Positions 1-8,918 of a stretch of DNA of 64,000 nucleotides are shown here, piece by piece. The notes under the pieces are model-generated. The model saw only the letters and a program-made list of their open reading frames with translations, did no database searches and had not been told where the DNA came from. Position 1 is the stretch's first letter. Each line of letters starts with the position of its first letter. Both the position numbers and the translations under genes were made by a program. Source of the DNA: Corallococcus sp. AS-1-6. GTDB taxonomy: Bacteria > Myxococcota > Myxococcia > Myxococcales > Myxococcaceae. Location: positions 62,001-126,000 of the forward strand of contig NZ_JAIQDE010000026.1 in NCBI RefSeq assembly GCF_020037015.1, written 5' to 3'.

Positions 1-789
1 TCCCTGCCGGCGCTGGTGCTGCGCGCCATGCACCGGCTGGAGTTCGCGCCGGGGCTGGTGGTGGCCGCCGCGGCGCCGTGGCTGCTCTTCGCGGGCGCGA
101 CGCTCTTCATGCGGCTGCTCGGGCCGAGGCTGGGGCTGGCGCGCGAGTCGGTGGCGGCGCTCATCCTCACCGCGGGGCTGGGCAACACGGCCTTCGTGGG
201 CCTGCCCATGGCCGCCGCGCTCCTGGGGCCCCCGGGCGTGCCGGTGGCGGTGGTGGCGGATCAACTGGGCTCGTTCCTGGTGCTGGCGACGCTCGCCACG
301 CTGACGGCGGCGAGGGCCCGCGCCCGGACGGAGCTGTCCGTGCGCACGCTCCTCCGCAAGGTGCTGGGGTTCACCCCGTTCCAGGCGCTGGTGGTGGCGC
401 TGCTCCTGCGCCCAGTTCCCTTCCCGGACTGGCTGGAGTCCGTGCTCCAGCGGCTGGGCGACCTGCTCACGCCGCTGGCGCTGTTCGTCGTGGGCTTCCA
501 ACTGCGGCTGAAGGGGCTGTGGCCGCGCGCGCCGGCGTTGGCGCTGGGGCTGTCCTACAAGCTGGTGCTCGCGCCGCTGGCGGTGATGGGCCTGCTGATG
601 CTCATGCCCGGGCTGGCGCTGGTGGTGAGGCAGGCCACGGTGCTTCAAATCGCCATGGCGCCCATGGTGACGGCGGCCATCCTCGCGGCCGAGCACGACC
701 TGGACGCGGACCTGGCGGTGCTGATGGTGGGCGTGGGCATCCCGCTGTCGTTCTTCACCGCGCCGCTGCTGCTGTCCCTGGTGCACTGA
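1..789 (+). CDS. AEC-family permease, 5' end outside window
   Basis: The reading frame is open from base 1, so the start lies upstream of the window. The visible part is almost entirely hydrophobic, with about seven membrane segments. The stretch LILTAGLGNTAFVGLPM is typical of the auxin efflux carrier (AEC) family, where a conserved N-x-G/A-F-x-G-x-P motif sits in a membrane helix. AEC proteins are inner-membrane permeases, usually for organic acids or similar anions; the substrate here cannot be told. The C-terminal half (VVGFQLRLKGL and following) matches the second bundle of the family. A hairpin terminator follows the stop at once. The family is well supported, the substrate unknown. Confidence 0.85.
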   Translation, partial: SLPALVLRAMHRLEFAPGLVVAAAAPWLLFAGATLFMRLLGPRLGLARESVAALILTAGLGNTAFVGLPMAAALLGPPGVPVAVVADQLGSFLVLATLATLTAARARARTELSVRTLLRKVLGFTPFQALVVALLLRPVPFPDWLESVLQRLGDLLTPLALFVVGFQLRLKGLWPRAPALALGLSYKLVLAPLAVMGLLMLMPGLALVVRQATVLQIAMAPMVTAAILAAEHDLDADLAVLMVGVGIPLSFFTAPLLLSLVH

Positions 790-790
790 C

Positions 791-818
791 GCCCGTGCGG
801 CGGAGGGGTCGCACGGGC
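791..818 (+). terminator. Hairpin terminator after the AEC permease
   Basis: GCCCGTGCG (791-799) pairs perfectly with CGCACGGGC (810-818) around a 10-base loop, and a short GCTTTCGTC tract follows. It starts one base after the permease stop codon. It has no long U-run, which is common for terminators in very GC-rich genomes. Confidence 0.6.
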
Positions 819-894
819 GCTTTCGTCATCGCCGCGCCGGGAAGGAGACGTGCCCCCGGGCGGGCTGTCAGCATGGGGAAGGGCGCCCGTTGCT

Positions 895-1104
895 TCAGGC
901 GAGCGCCGTGGTCTCGAAGGAGAGCTCGACGCCATTGGGCTTCACGCGCATCTGCGGGCGCGACAGCACATGGCACTGCGGGCAATAGCCGTGGGCACCG
1001 GCTGGCGTGGCCCGGATGGAGACCGCGCCGCCACACATCATGCAGCCCTCGGGAAGATCGAAGTCCGCGAACCGCTCTCCGCTCTGGGTCTCGAAGTGGG
1101 TCAT
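895..1104 (-). CDS. Small zinc-ribbon-like protein, unknown function
   Basis: A 69-residue protein with two CxxC pairs, C21/C24 (CMMCGG) and C41/C44 (CPQCH), about 17 residues apart. This spacing suits one zinc ribbon. No other domain is visible, and the short tail is rich in hydrophobic and charged residues. It stands alone between the AEC permease and a small gene, on the opposite strand to both. Short single-ribbon proteins may bind nucleic acid or a partner protein, but nothing here decides which. I do not recognise a named family. Confidence 0.7.
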   Translation of the reverse strand: MTHFETQSGERFADFDLPEGCMMCGGAVSIRATPAGAHGYCPQCHVLSRPQMRVKPNGVELSFETTALA

Positions 1105-1353
1105 GCCATTGAGTTAACGCAGGATCCGCCCGACACAAGCAGACCGTCGCCGCGCCGCGAGGACCCGGTGTGGCGCCCTGCCCCACCTTTCAGGGACAGA
1201 AGCCCGCCCTCCAGGGCAGCCTGCAAAGGTTACCGGCCGGGCTCCCACTGCTCACCCTTGGACAGCGCAAGCTGTTGGTCGGGCTCGCGGGCGCTGGCAC
1301 GGGGATTTCATGGCGTACCCCCTCGGACAGCAGCGGGACGGGGGAGGCGTGGG

Positions 1354-1596
1354 ATGGGTGCAGGGAACACAGTGAAGGTCATGTGCGACCGGAAGGGCTG
1401 GCGCGTGGAGGTGGCGCACGCGGGGGGCGTGCGGCGCTACCGGTACGGCAGCGAGTCCCAGGCGCGCTACTTCGCGGCGGTGTTCGAGCTGGGGCCCAGC
1501 GTGCTGCCCCCCAAGAACCATGCGCGAAGGCGGCGGGAGCCCCGCTTGGCTCTACCCAATGAGGTCTCTTTCGGAGAGGCTTGGCTTCATGAGTGA
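1354..1596 (+). CDS. Small basic hypothetical protein
   Basis: An 80-residue protein. The start at 1354 is preceded by GGGGAGGCG; an in-frame ATG at 1381 is the alternative. The first 50 residues form a compact, probably beta-rich segment with KGWRVEVAHAGGVRRYRYGS, and a basic RRRRE cluster follows. There is no signal peptide or membrane segment. Its last codons overlap the start of the next gene (ATG at 1589, stop at 1594-1596), so the two are probably translationally coupled. The family is not recognised. Confidence 0.55.
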   Translation: MGAGNTVKVMCDRKGWRVEVAHAGGVRRYRYGSESQARYFAAVFELGPSVLPPKNHARRRREPRLALPNEVSFGEAWLHE

Positions 1597-1879
1597 TGCT
1601 CCCAAGCCCAAGCCCTTCATCCTCCCCAACCGGCAGCACGTCACCAAGGAGCCGGATCCCGGCGGCCGTTGGTCCGCGCAGTTCCCGGACATGATTGGTT
1701 ACACCAGCCAGGGCGGCGGCAAGGTGCCGGCCGACTTCGGGTGGAACACCAACCCCAAGCAGTGGCAGGAGGAGCTGACGCCGCAGACGCTGGCGGAGCG
1801 CTTCGAGGAGCTGCGCATCCTGCCTCCGAAGAAGGACGCCCCCGCGCTGCCCGCGCCGGCCACGCCCGCGAAGCCCTGA
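1589..1879 (+). CDS. Small hypothetical protein with a proline-rich tail
   Basis: A 96-residue soluble protein. I chose the ATG at 1589 (MSDAPKPKPF) rather than an upstream in-frame start because it overlaps the end of the preceding small gene, which is typical of coupled genes. The middle contains an aromatic and glycine-rich segment (FPDMIGYTSQGGGKVPADFGWN) followed by a predicted helix (LAERFEEL), and the end is a P/A-rich tail. There is no signal peptide. It looks like a conserved small myxobacterial protein, but its function is unknown. Confidence 0.6.
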   Translation: MSDAPKPKPFILPNRQHVTKEPDPGGRWSAQFPDMIGYTSQGGGKVPADFGWNTNPKQWQEELTPQTLAERFEELRILPPKKDAPALPAPATPAKP

Positions 1880-1940
1880 GCCGGCCAGCCGTTCGCCTCC
1901 TGGGCCCGGTGGCACCCGGGCCTTGTCGAGGCGGGGCCCG

Positions 1941-3128
1941 CTAGCTGAACGGCAGGCTGGCCAGCCGCTCGCGGAAGCGGGCGAGCAGGTCGCGCGCGCC
2001 GGCCTCGTTGAGCCCCGCGGAGGCCTCCTGACGGCCCTTGCGCAGGAACGCGTCGAAGGGCGCCGAGCGGCCCGAGAGCGCGCCCGCCGCGGCCACCGCC
2101 TCCTCCAGGACGCGCGCCGCGCCCGGAGAGCCCAGCTCCAGGTGCATCTCCACCTGCTCCAGCCGGACGCCGCTCGCGGCCCACACCTCGCGGTCGTGCA
2201 CGGTGAGCCACGCGCGGGTCAGCTCCTCCATCGCCTCTTCCAGCAGCGCGAGGAAGGGCTCCACCAGCCCGGGCAGCACGTCCGGCCCCAGCTCGGCGCG
2301 CGCGCCCGCTTCGCGCAGCCGGCCTCGCGCCGCCACGATTTCGCGCTTGGTGGGCGTCTTCAGCGCGAGCGACGCGGGCAGGGACACGAACGCGGCCAGG
2401 CTCTCCTCGGCCTGCCTCGCCAGCGCGGGCCGCTGGGCGTCCGTGGCCTTCGCGGCGCGCTCCAGCCGTCCTTGCAGTGAGCGGCGCAGGTCCGCCGCCG
2501 CGCCCCGCAGGGCCACGCGCGCGCCCACCTGGTTCGCGTAGCCGGGCACCACGTCCTCGCGGCGCACGTCCGCGAAGGCCGCGGCGGTGAGGTACACGAG
2601 GTCGCCGATGCGGTTGCGGAAGTCCGCGCGCGACGCGGCCAGCTCCGACATCAGCGTCCAGCGGTCGCTCACCACCTCCGGCCGGCGCATCTGCACGCCC
2701 AGCTCCTGCAAGCGCCTGGACAGGCGCTCCGCGCTGGCGTGCAGCACGGCCTCCGCCTCCTGCGACAGGCGCTCGTCGGAGCTCGCGGGCGGCGGGGCCC
2801 AGCCGCCGTCGCTGGGCGTGGCGGGGCGCGCGGGCGGCGGGAAGGCGTCGCGGATGGCGGCCACCAGCTTGTTGACGTCCGTCAGCGTCTCGCCGATGGC
2901 GGGCGCCATCGTCTCCCAGAGGGACAGGTCCGCGGCGTCGTCGGGCTCGGCGGTGGTGGGCTCGTACTTCACGATGCTCAGGTGCCCCAGCCGGTCGATG
3001 GCGACCGCGGCGGCCTGGTAGACCTTGCGCAGCCGCGTCGCGAAGTCGCGGTCCATCAAGGCTTCGAGCAGCGCATCCAGGCGGGGCGGCAGGGCATCCT
3101 GCGGGGGGCGGTTCTTCGACACGGCCAT
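1941..3128 (-). CDS. Helical hypothetical protein (395 aa)
   Basis: A 395-residue soluble protein without a signal peptide or membrane segments. It is almost entirely predicted helix, rich in A, L, R and E, with a P/G-rich linker near residues 95-115 (FPPPARPATPSDGG). The N-terminal 60 residues (DRDFATRLRKVYQAAAVAIDRL) and the later repeated helices suggest an all-alpha scaffold. It is divergent from the A2M gene pair on the other strand, with about 100 bases between starts, so the two could share a control region. I see no catalytic motif and do not recognise the family. Confidence 0.75.
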   Translation of the reverse strand: MAVSKNRPPQDALPPRLDALLEALMDRDFATRLRKVYQAAAVAIDRLGHLSIVKYEPTTAEPDDAADLSLWETMAPAIGETLTDVNKLVAAIRDAFPPPARPATPSDGGWAPPPASSDERLSQEAEAVLHASAERLSRRLQELGVQMRRPEVVSDRWTLMSELAASRADFRNRIGDLVYLTAAAFADVRREDVVPGYANQVGARVALRGAAADLRRSLQGRLERAAKATDAQRPALARQAEESLAAFVSLPASLALKTPTKREIVAARGRLREAGARAELGPDVLPGLVEPFLALLEEAMEELTRAWLTVHDREVWAASGVRLEQVEMHLELGSPGAARVLEEAVAAAGALSGRSAPFDAFLRKGRQEASAGLNEAGARDLLARFRERLASLPFS

Positions 3129-3232
3129 GACGCGTCACCCTAGCCCAGCCACCCCACGGATACGTCAACGGGGGGAGGTGGGGACCGGCCCCGCGCTTTC
3201 CGGCGTACAGTGGAAAGACGGGGAGAAGACGC

Positions 3233-6200
3233 ATGACAGATGGCATCCAGCGCCGGCGATGGGTGGCCGGAGGGCTCGGGCTGTTGTTCGTGGGGGGAGG
3301 CCTGGCCTTCATGGCCTCCGGGCGGTGTCTGTCCGCCTGGATGTTCCAGGGCGTGGAGGTGCCGGCGTGTCCGGACGGCGAGCTCCGCCAGACGGTGAGC
3401 GTGTCCACCGGCGCGCTCGCGCGCGGGGTCTCCGGCCGGGTGGATGTGCAGGCGGTGGCGCACGGCGTGGACGCGGAGGGCCGCGAGCTCCGGGCCCCGG
3501 TCGGCCGGGGCTCCGCGGCGCTGTTCCTGGTGGACGCGGCCGGCAAGGAGACGCCGCTGCCGCCGGACGCGGAGGGCCGCTGGGAGCGCGAAGGAGACGG
3601 CCCCCTGTTCGCGCCGGTGACGCTGCCCGCGGTGCCGGACGGCGACTACCTGCTGCGCGCGCGCGTCACCACGCCGCTGGGCGCCGGCACGGTGGACGCG
3701 GCGCTGCCCCTGTACGCGCCCGCGCGGGTGCGCGTGCTGACGGACCGGCCCCTCTACGAGCCCGGGCACCGGGTGCGCTTCCGCGCGGTGGCGCTGCGCG
3801 CGAAGGACCTGTCGCCGCTCGACGGGCGGCCGGGGACGTGGAAGGTGACGGACCCCTCCGGCGAGGTGGTGCTGGAGGAGCGCGCGCCCGCGGGCCCCTG
3901 GGGCGTGGTGGCGGGGGACTTCCCGCTGGACCGGGGCGCGCCCACGGGCACGTGGACGGTGGCGTGGTCCAGCGGCGGCGCCTCCGGTGACGCGGCCTTC
4001 ACGGTGGAGCCCTTCACGCTGCCGCGCCTGCGCATGGAGGCGAGGAGCCCCCGGCCCTTCTGGCGCGCCGACGACACGCCGGAGGTGACGGGGCAGGTGT
4101 CCTACGCGTCCGGCGCGCCGGTGGCGGACTCGGACGTGACGCTGACGTGGAGCCACGCGGGCGCGTGGCCGCCTCCGACGGAGTGGCTCCGGGGCGAGCT
4201 GCCCACGAAGGCGCGCACGGACGCCGCCGGCCGCTTCCGCGTGACGCTGCCGCGCGTGCCCCAGGACCTGCGCGGCCAGGCCACGCTGAGCGCGAGCCTG
4301 GAGGCGAAGGACCCCACGGGCGAGCCGGTGCGCGGCGGCGTGTCGCTCCTGTTGTCCGAGGACGCGCTGGCCGTGTCCTCCGTGACGGAGCTGGAGGACG
4401 GGCTGGTGGCGGGCTTCAACAACCGCGTCTACCTGCGCGCCACCACCGCGTCGGGCCAGGTGCTGCCGGGCGCGGAGGTGACGGTGACGCGCGCGTGGGA
4501 CCCGCGCGACCCGGGCGTGAGCGCGGTGGCGGACGAGGACGGTGTGGCCGCCTTCCAGTTGGACCCGGGCCCCGCGGTGAACGTGGTGGTGCCGCCCCTG
4601 CCGGTGCGCGTGCAGCCGCGCCCGCCGCCCGTGTCGCTCGTGTCGTCGCGGGACCTGCTGGGCGCGCAGGGAGGGCAGGCGTCGCTGGAGGATCAGCTCG
4701 CGCTGGAGCGGCTGCTGCCGGTGCTGCACCCCTGCGCGCGCTTCGTCAGCCCGGCCTCCGGCGCGGCCCTGGCGGAGTTCGCGGTGCGGGTGGGCGCGGC
4801 CGGGCAGGTGCTGGACGTGGGCGGCGCGGAAGAGGGGCTGGAGGCGTGCATGGCGGCGGCGCTGCGCGCGAAGGGACTGCCGGCGCGCGCGGAGCGGATG
4901 CTCCAGTTGCGCTTCCAGGTCCGGGACCCGGGGCTGCCCTCCTTCCGCTGGGACACGCAGGTCGCCTTCGGGGACGAGCGGGGCGTGAGCGAGGGGCTGA
5001 CGCTCGCCGCGCTGGACGCGCGCTCGTGCCTGCCGTCCACGCTGGACCGCGCCGTGGCCCTGCCCGGCGCGCTGACGTGGCGGCTGTGGGCGGACAAGCC
5101 GGAGCTGGCGCTGTCCTGGGTGGCGGAGCCCGCGCCGGAGGACGCGCTCCCGGCGGCGGCGCTGGCGTGCGTGAAGGAGCGCTTCGCGCGCATCCGCGTC
5201 CCGGCCTCGATGCGGGCGGAGCTGCTGACGGGACGGCGGTTGCCGGAGGCCATGGGCGTGGTGCGCTTCACCGCGCAGCCCACGTACGGCGGAAGCGGCA
5301 CGCCCCGGCCGCCGCAGGCCACCACGTTCCTGGGCTACGAGCTGAGGGTCCGGGCGAAGTGGGACGGCCAGGACATGGGGGAGACGAAGTTCGTGCTGCG
5401 CCCCGCGAACCTGCGGCCGCTGCGCCTGCGCGCGACGCCGGTGCTGGCGAAGGCGGGCGAGTCCGTGAAGGTGGAGCTGCTGCGCGGCCCCGGCTTCCAG
5501 GGCGAGCTGCCCCCGACGCTGGAGCTGGTGGCCGGACAGACGCGGCTGAAGGAGAAGGTGGACCCGGCCACGCGCTCCGCGCGCTTCACGCTGCCCCAGG
5601 ACTTCGAGGGCTGGGCGCAGGTGGAGGGCGTGCCGGCGACCGCGCGCGTGTACGTGGCGCCCCGCGCGTCGCTGTCCGTGGAGGTGGCTCCGGACAAGCC
5701 CGCGTACGCGCCCGGGGAGCTGGCGCACCTCCAGGTCCACACGCGCGTGGACGGCAGGGACGGCGAGGCGGCGGTGGGCCTCTTCGGCGTGGACGAGACG
5801 CTGTCCCAGTTGGTGGTGCTGCCGGGCGCGGACGCGCTGGACGGGCTGCGGCCCTCGCCCTCCGTGGCCACCCCGGCCTTCGGCGTGCTGGACGGCCAGG
5901 CGCTGGCCATGGGGCGCATCCGGGGCGCGAACGCGGCCGCGGCGGCGCTCCTGCGCGTCACGGCGGTGCCCTCGCTGGAGGACGAGGAGCCGCCCCTGAC
6001 GGCGAGCGCCACGAGCCCCTTCTCCCCGGACGCGGAGCTGACGGAGCCCTTCTACGCGGTGCTGACGGAGCTGCACGCGCGCACGCGCAAGTGGGAGGAG
6101 ACCGCGCCCGCGGGTGAGACGTTGGACCCCGCGGGGCTCGCGCGCCTGTGGGCGGAGTCGCTGGCCGCGTGCGAGCAGCGCGGGCAGAAGGTGACGGACG

Positions 6201-6343
6201 CGTTCGGCCGCAAGCTGCGGCTGTCGCGCCTGCCGCGCGATCTGCTGGCCCTCACGGATCCGCGCGCGGTGGTGGTGAATGGAACGCGGTTGCCGGAGGA
6301 CGTCGTGAACTGGGACGCGTGGGTCGCCCGGGAGGCGCCATGA
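3233..6343 (+). CDS. Alpha-2-macroglobulin-like protein, MG-domain half
   Basis: A 1036-residue envelope protein. A membrane anchor spans residues 9-30, so the rest should lie in the periplasm. Macroglobulin-type beta domains follow: RVLTDRPLYEPGHRVRF near residue 166 is the MG2 signature, and VAPDKPAYAPGELAHLQV near 817 with FGVDETL near 853 matches the domain before the bait region. Around residues 495-565 there is an extra module (PCARFVSP...LEACMAAAL) that resembles the TonB-C/AgmX-like domains common in myxobacteria. The last 90 residues are a soluble tail. Bacterial A2Ms trap proteases in the periplasm. The stop overlaps the start of the next gene (ATGA), which carries the rest of the architecture. 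Confidence 0.8.
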   Translation: MTDGIQRRRWVAGGLGLLFVGGGLAFMASGRCLSAWMFQGVEVPACPDGELRQTVSVSTGALARGVSGRVDVQAVAHGVDAEGRELRAPVGRGSAALFLVDAAGKETPLPPDAEGRWEREGDGPLFAPVTLPAVPDGDYLLRARVTTPLGAGTVDAALPLYAPARVRVLTDRPLYEPGHRVRFRAVALRAKDLSPLDGRPGTWKVTDPSGEVVLEERAPAGPWGVVAGDFPLDRGAPTGTWTVAWSSGGASGDAAFTVEPFTLPRLRMEARSPRPFWRADDTPEVTGQVSYASGAPVADSDVTLTWSHAGAWPPPTEWLRGELPTKARTDAAGRFRVTLPRVPQDLRGQATLSASLEAKDPTGEPVRGGVSLLLSEDALAVSSVTELEDGLVAGFNNRVYLRATTASGQVLPGAEVTVTRAWDPRDPGVSAVADEDGVAAFQLDPGPAVNVVVPPLPVRVQPRPPPVSLVSSRDLLGAQGGQASLEDQLALERLLPVLHPCARFVSPASGAALAEFAVRVGAAGQVLDVGGAEEGLEACMAAALRAKGLPARAERMLQLRFQVRDPGLPSFRWDTQVAFGDERGVSEGLTLAALDARSCLPSTLDRAVALPGALTWRLWADKPELALSWVAEPAPEDALPAAALACVKERFARIRVPASMRAELLTGRRLPEAMGVVRFTAQPTYGGSGTPRPPQATTFLGYELRVRAKWDGQDMGETKFVLRPANLRPLRLRATPVLAKAGESVKVELLRGPGFQGELPPTLELVAGQTRLKEKVDPATRSARFTLPQDFEGWAQVEGVPATARVYVAPRASLSVEVAPDKPAYAPGELAHLQVHTRVDGRDGEAAVGLFGVDETLSQLVVLPGADALDGLRPSPSVATPAFGVLDGQALAMGRIRGANAAAAALLRVTAVPSLEDEEPPLTASATSPFSPDAELTEPFYAVLTELHARTRKWEETAPAGETLDPAGLARLWAESLAACEQRGQKVTDAFGRKLRLSRLPRDLLALTDPRAVVVNGTRLPEDVVNWDAWVAREAP

Positions 6344-8709
6344 AGCAGCGCTCGTGGATGTCCGGGGCCGTGGGCCTCGGGGTGGGGTTCGTGCTGGGCG
6401 GAGTCACGCTCGCGCTGGTGGCGGGGGATGTCATCCGCCGCACCATGGGCCAGTCCGCCGCCGCGCTCGCGGGGGACGGCGTCGTCGTCACCATGGCGCA
6501 ACGCCCCGGCGGTCCGGAGGGCATGAAGCGCAAGGCGATGAAGGGCTTCGGCTCGTCGAACGCCTACGACGAGGCCGTCGGTTCGCGGGGGGGCGGCGGA
6601 CCGGCCGAGGCTCCGAAGGCCGCGGCGCCCGTGATGGAGATGGCGGCGCCTCCGGAGCCGGAACTGGAGGAGGGGGGCGTCAGCGCGGACAAGGGCGGCG
6701 CTGGCGCGCCCACCCGCGCGTGGTTCCCGGAGACGTTCCTCTTCGAGCCCCTGGTGGTGACGGACGCGAGCGGCTCGGCGACGGTGCCGGTGCGCGTGCC
6801 GGACCGGCTGACGCAGTGGCGGGTGCTGGCGCTCGCGCACTCGCGCTCCGGCGCGCAGGCGGGGGCGGTGACGTCCTTCGCGGGCACGCTGCCCACGTAC
6901 GTGGATCCGGTGTCGCCGCCCTTCCTGCGCGCGGGCGACACGGTGCGCCTGCCGGTGCAGGTGGTGAACACCACCGACAAGGCCGTGGAGGCCGCGCTCA
7001 AGGTGGACGTGAAGGGCGCGCAGGTGGAGTCCGGCGCGCGCACGGTGCGGGTGCCCGCGCGCGGCAGCGTGGTGGAGTGGGTGACGGTGAAGGCCCGGGG
7101 CGCGGGGCCGGTGACGCTGCGGGCCTCGCTGGGGGACACGGACGCGGTGGTGCGCGACTTCGACGTGTGGGCCACCGGCCAGCCCGTGGTCCAGACGCGC
7201 GGCGGCTCCCTGGCGGCGCCGCGCACGCTGTCCCTCGCGGTCCCCGCGGACGCGCAGGCCGGCAGCGAGCGGGTGCGCCTGCAGGTGTATCCGGGCGCGC
7301 TGGGCATGGTGCGCGCGGAGCTGGCGGCGGTGGAGCGCCGGCCGGTGGACGTGGCGGGGGACGCGTACGCGCTGCTGCTCGCGGGCCAGGCGCCGGAGCT
7401 CCTGAGGTCGCTGGGCGAGACGGCGGACCCCGCGGCGCTGAAGGCGCTGTCGCTGGTGGCGACGCAGCGGGTGCTGCGCGCGGCGCGGGCGCCGTCGGTG
7501 GAAGTGGCGACGCGGCTCGCGGAGGGCGCGCTGGCCCACCCGGACAACCCGGTGCTCTCGCGGCTGGGCGAGCGGCTGGTGGCGCAGGTGGCCCAGGCGC
7601 AGCGGCCGGACGGCACCTGTCTGGGCGGTGAGGGCTGGACGCTCCAGCGCCTGCTGGTGGCGACGGCGGACTGCGCCCGCACGGTGCGCGCGGCGCAGGG
7701 CACCCCGGAGGGCAGGCAGCGCGCGGCGGCCTTCACCGTGCGCGCGTCGGGCGTCTTCGAGCGCTACCTGCCGCAGGTGAAGGATGGCTATACGGCGGCG
7801 GTGCTGCTGGCGGAGGGCGCCGCGGAGGGCAGCGTGGCGGACGCCCTGCGCGCCCGCGTGCGGGAGGCGCTGAAGTCCGGCGCGGACGGCACCGCGTGGC
7901 TGCCGGTGGATCCGGACACGGTGCGCGCGGACGGGGAGGCGCCCTCGGAGGCGGAGGCCACGGCGATGGCGGTGCTCGCCCTCCAGGGCGATGCGAAGGC
8001 GCCGCTCGCGGACCTGGGCGCCTGGCTGCTCGCGCACTACACGCCGGGCCTGGGCTGGGGGGATGGGCAGGCCAACCGCGTGGGGCTGCGCGCCGCGCTG
8101 GCCCTCTTCAAGGACCCGCTGCCGGCCCGGGTGCGCGTGACGGTGGCGCGCGACGGACAGGTCGTCACGGAGGGCACCTACGACACGCAGGCGCTGCGCC
8201 AGGTGCTGGCGCTGGAGGCCGCGGCGCCGGGCTCGGCGGGCACGCACACGTGGACCGTGCGCGCGGAGCCCGCGGTGCCGGGGCTGGGCTTCTCCCTGGC
8301 GCTGTCCGCGGCGGTGCCCTGGAAGCGCGAGGTGAAGGGCGGCCTGCAACTGGCCGTGACGGCGCCGGCGGAGGCGCGCGTGGGGCAACTGACGAACGTG
8401 CGCGTCCAGGTGGGTGCGCCGTCCTCGCTGCCGCTGCGCTTCCAGCAGGAGCTGCCCGCGGGCGTGCAGGTGGACCCCGCGAGCCTGGCCGCGCTCGTGG
8501 CGTCCGGACAGGTGACGTCCTGGGATGTGCAGGATGGAGCGTTGTCCCTGGACCTTTCTCCCAGGGAGCAGGGCGCGCCGGTGCAGGTGGAGTTCCGCGT
8601 GCTGCCCACGCTCGCCGGGACGTTGCAGGCGGGCGCGGCGCGACTGGGCGTGCCTGGCCGGCCGGACATCACCGCGTCGCTGCCGCCCACCACCTGGGCG
8701 GTGCGCTGA
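6340..8709 (+). CDS. Alpha-2-macroglobulin-like protein, A2M/TED half, thioester lost
   Basis: A 789-residue protein. It has an N-terminal membrane anchor (residues 6-30), then a low-complexity P/A/G/E linker to about residue 128. The A2M domain follows, with ETFLFEPLVVTDASG near 131 and RVPDRLTQWRVLALAHS, the classic A2M block. An alpha-helical thioester-domain-like region starts near 330. Where family members show a CxEQ thioester, this protein reads RRPVDVAGDAYALLLAG, so the reactive Cys-Gln pair is absent. The C-terminal beta domains resemble the receptor-binding domain. It starts inside the stop codon of the MG-domain gene and has its own anchor, so two membrane-tethered subunits are likely. 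A non-covalent trap or a structural role is inferred. Confidence 0.8.
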   Translation: MKQRSWMSGAVGLGVGFVLGGVTLALVAGDVIRRTMGQSAAALAGDGVVVTMAQRPGGPEGMKRKAMKGFGSSNAYDEAVGSRGGGGPAEAPKAAAPVMEMAAPPEPELEEGGVSADKGGAGAPTRAWFPETFLFEPLVVTDASGSATVPVRVPDRLTQWRVLALAHSRSGAQAGAVTSFAGTLPTYVDPVSPPFLRAGDTVRLPVQVVNTTDKAVEAALKVDVKGAQVESGARTVRVPARGSVVEWVTVKARGAGPVTLRASLGDTDAVVRDFDVWATGQPVVQTRGGSLAAPRTLSLAVPADAQAGSERVRLQVYPGALGMVRAELAAVERRPVDVAGDAYALLLAGQAPELLRSLGETADPAALKALSLVATQRVLRAARAPSVEVATRLAEGALAHPDNPVLSRLGERLVAQVAQAQRPDGTCLGGEGWTLQRLLVATADCARTVRAAQGTPEGRQRAAAFTVRASGVFERYLPQVKDGYTAAVLLAEGAAEGSVADALRARVREALKSGADGTAWLPVDPDTVRADGEAPSEAEATAMAVLALQGDAKAPLADLGAWLLAHYTPGLGWGDGQANRVGLRAALALFKDPLPARVRVTVARDGQVVTEGTYDTQALRQVLALEAAAPGSAGTHTWTVRAEPAVPGLGFSLALSAAVPWKREVKGGLQLAVTAPAEARVGQLTNVRVQVGAPSSLPLRFQQELPAGVQVDPASLAALVASGQVTSWDVQDGALSLDLSPREQGAPVQVEFRVLPTLAGTLQAGAARLGVPGRPDITASLPPTTWAVR

Positions 8710-8918
8710 GGCCCTCCGGCGTCCGTGGGGTCATTCTCCACTCACGGCGCCGGTGCTGGTCCCTTCCGTCCGGCCCCGGAGGCGGGTGGAATGGGCGCCT
8801 GGCGCGCGGCAGGGGCCCGTCCCGCCGGGTGCCCCCCGCCCGGTGCAATCGCCGCCCTCATGCGTACACTGCAAGGAGTGCGGCGGAGATGCTTCGTGCG
8901 CTGCGGCGAGGAAACCGG

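Noticed and set aside
1699-3546. Long minus-strand frame overlapping the 395-residue gene and the A2M start.
   Set aside because: It is a shadow frame: R/P/G-rich with no motif, while the gene at 1941-3128 has normal protein composition.
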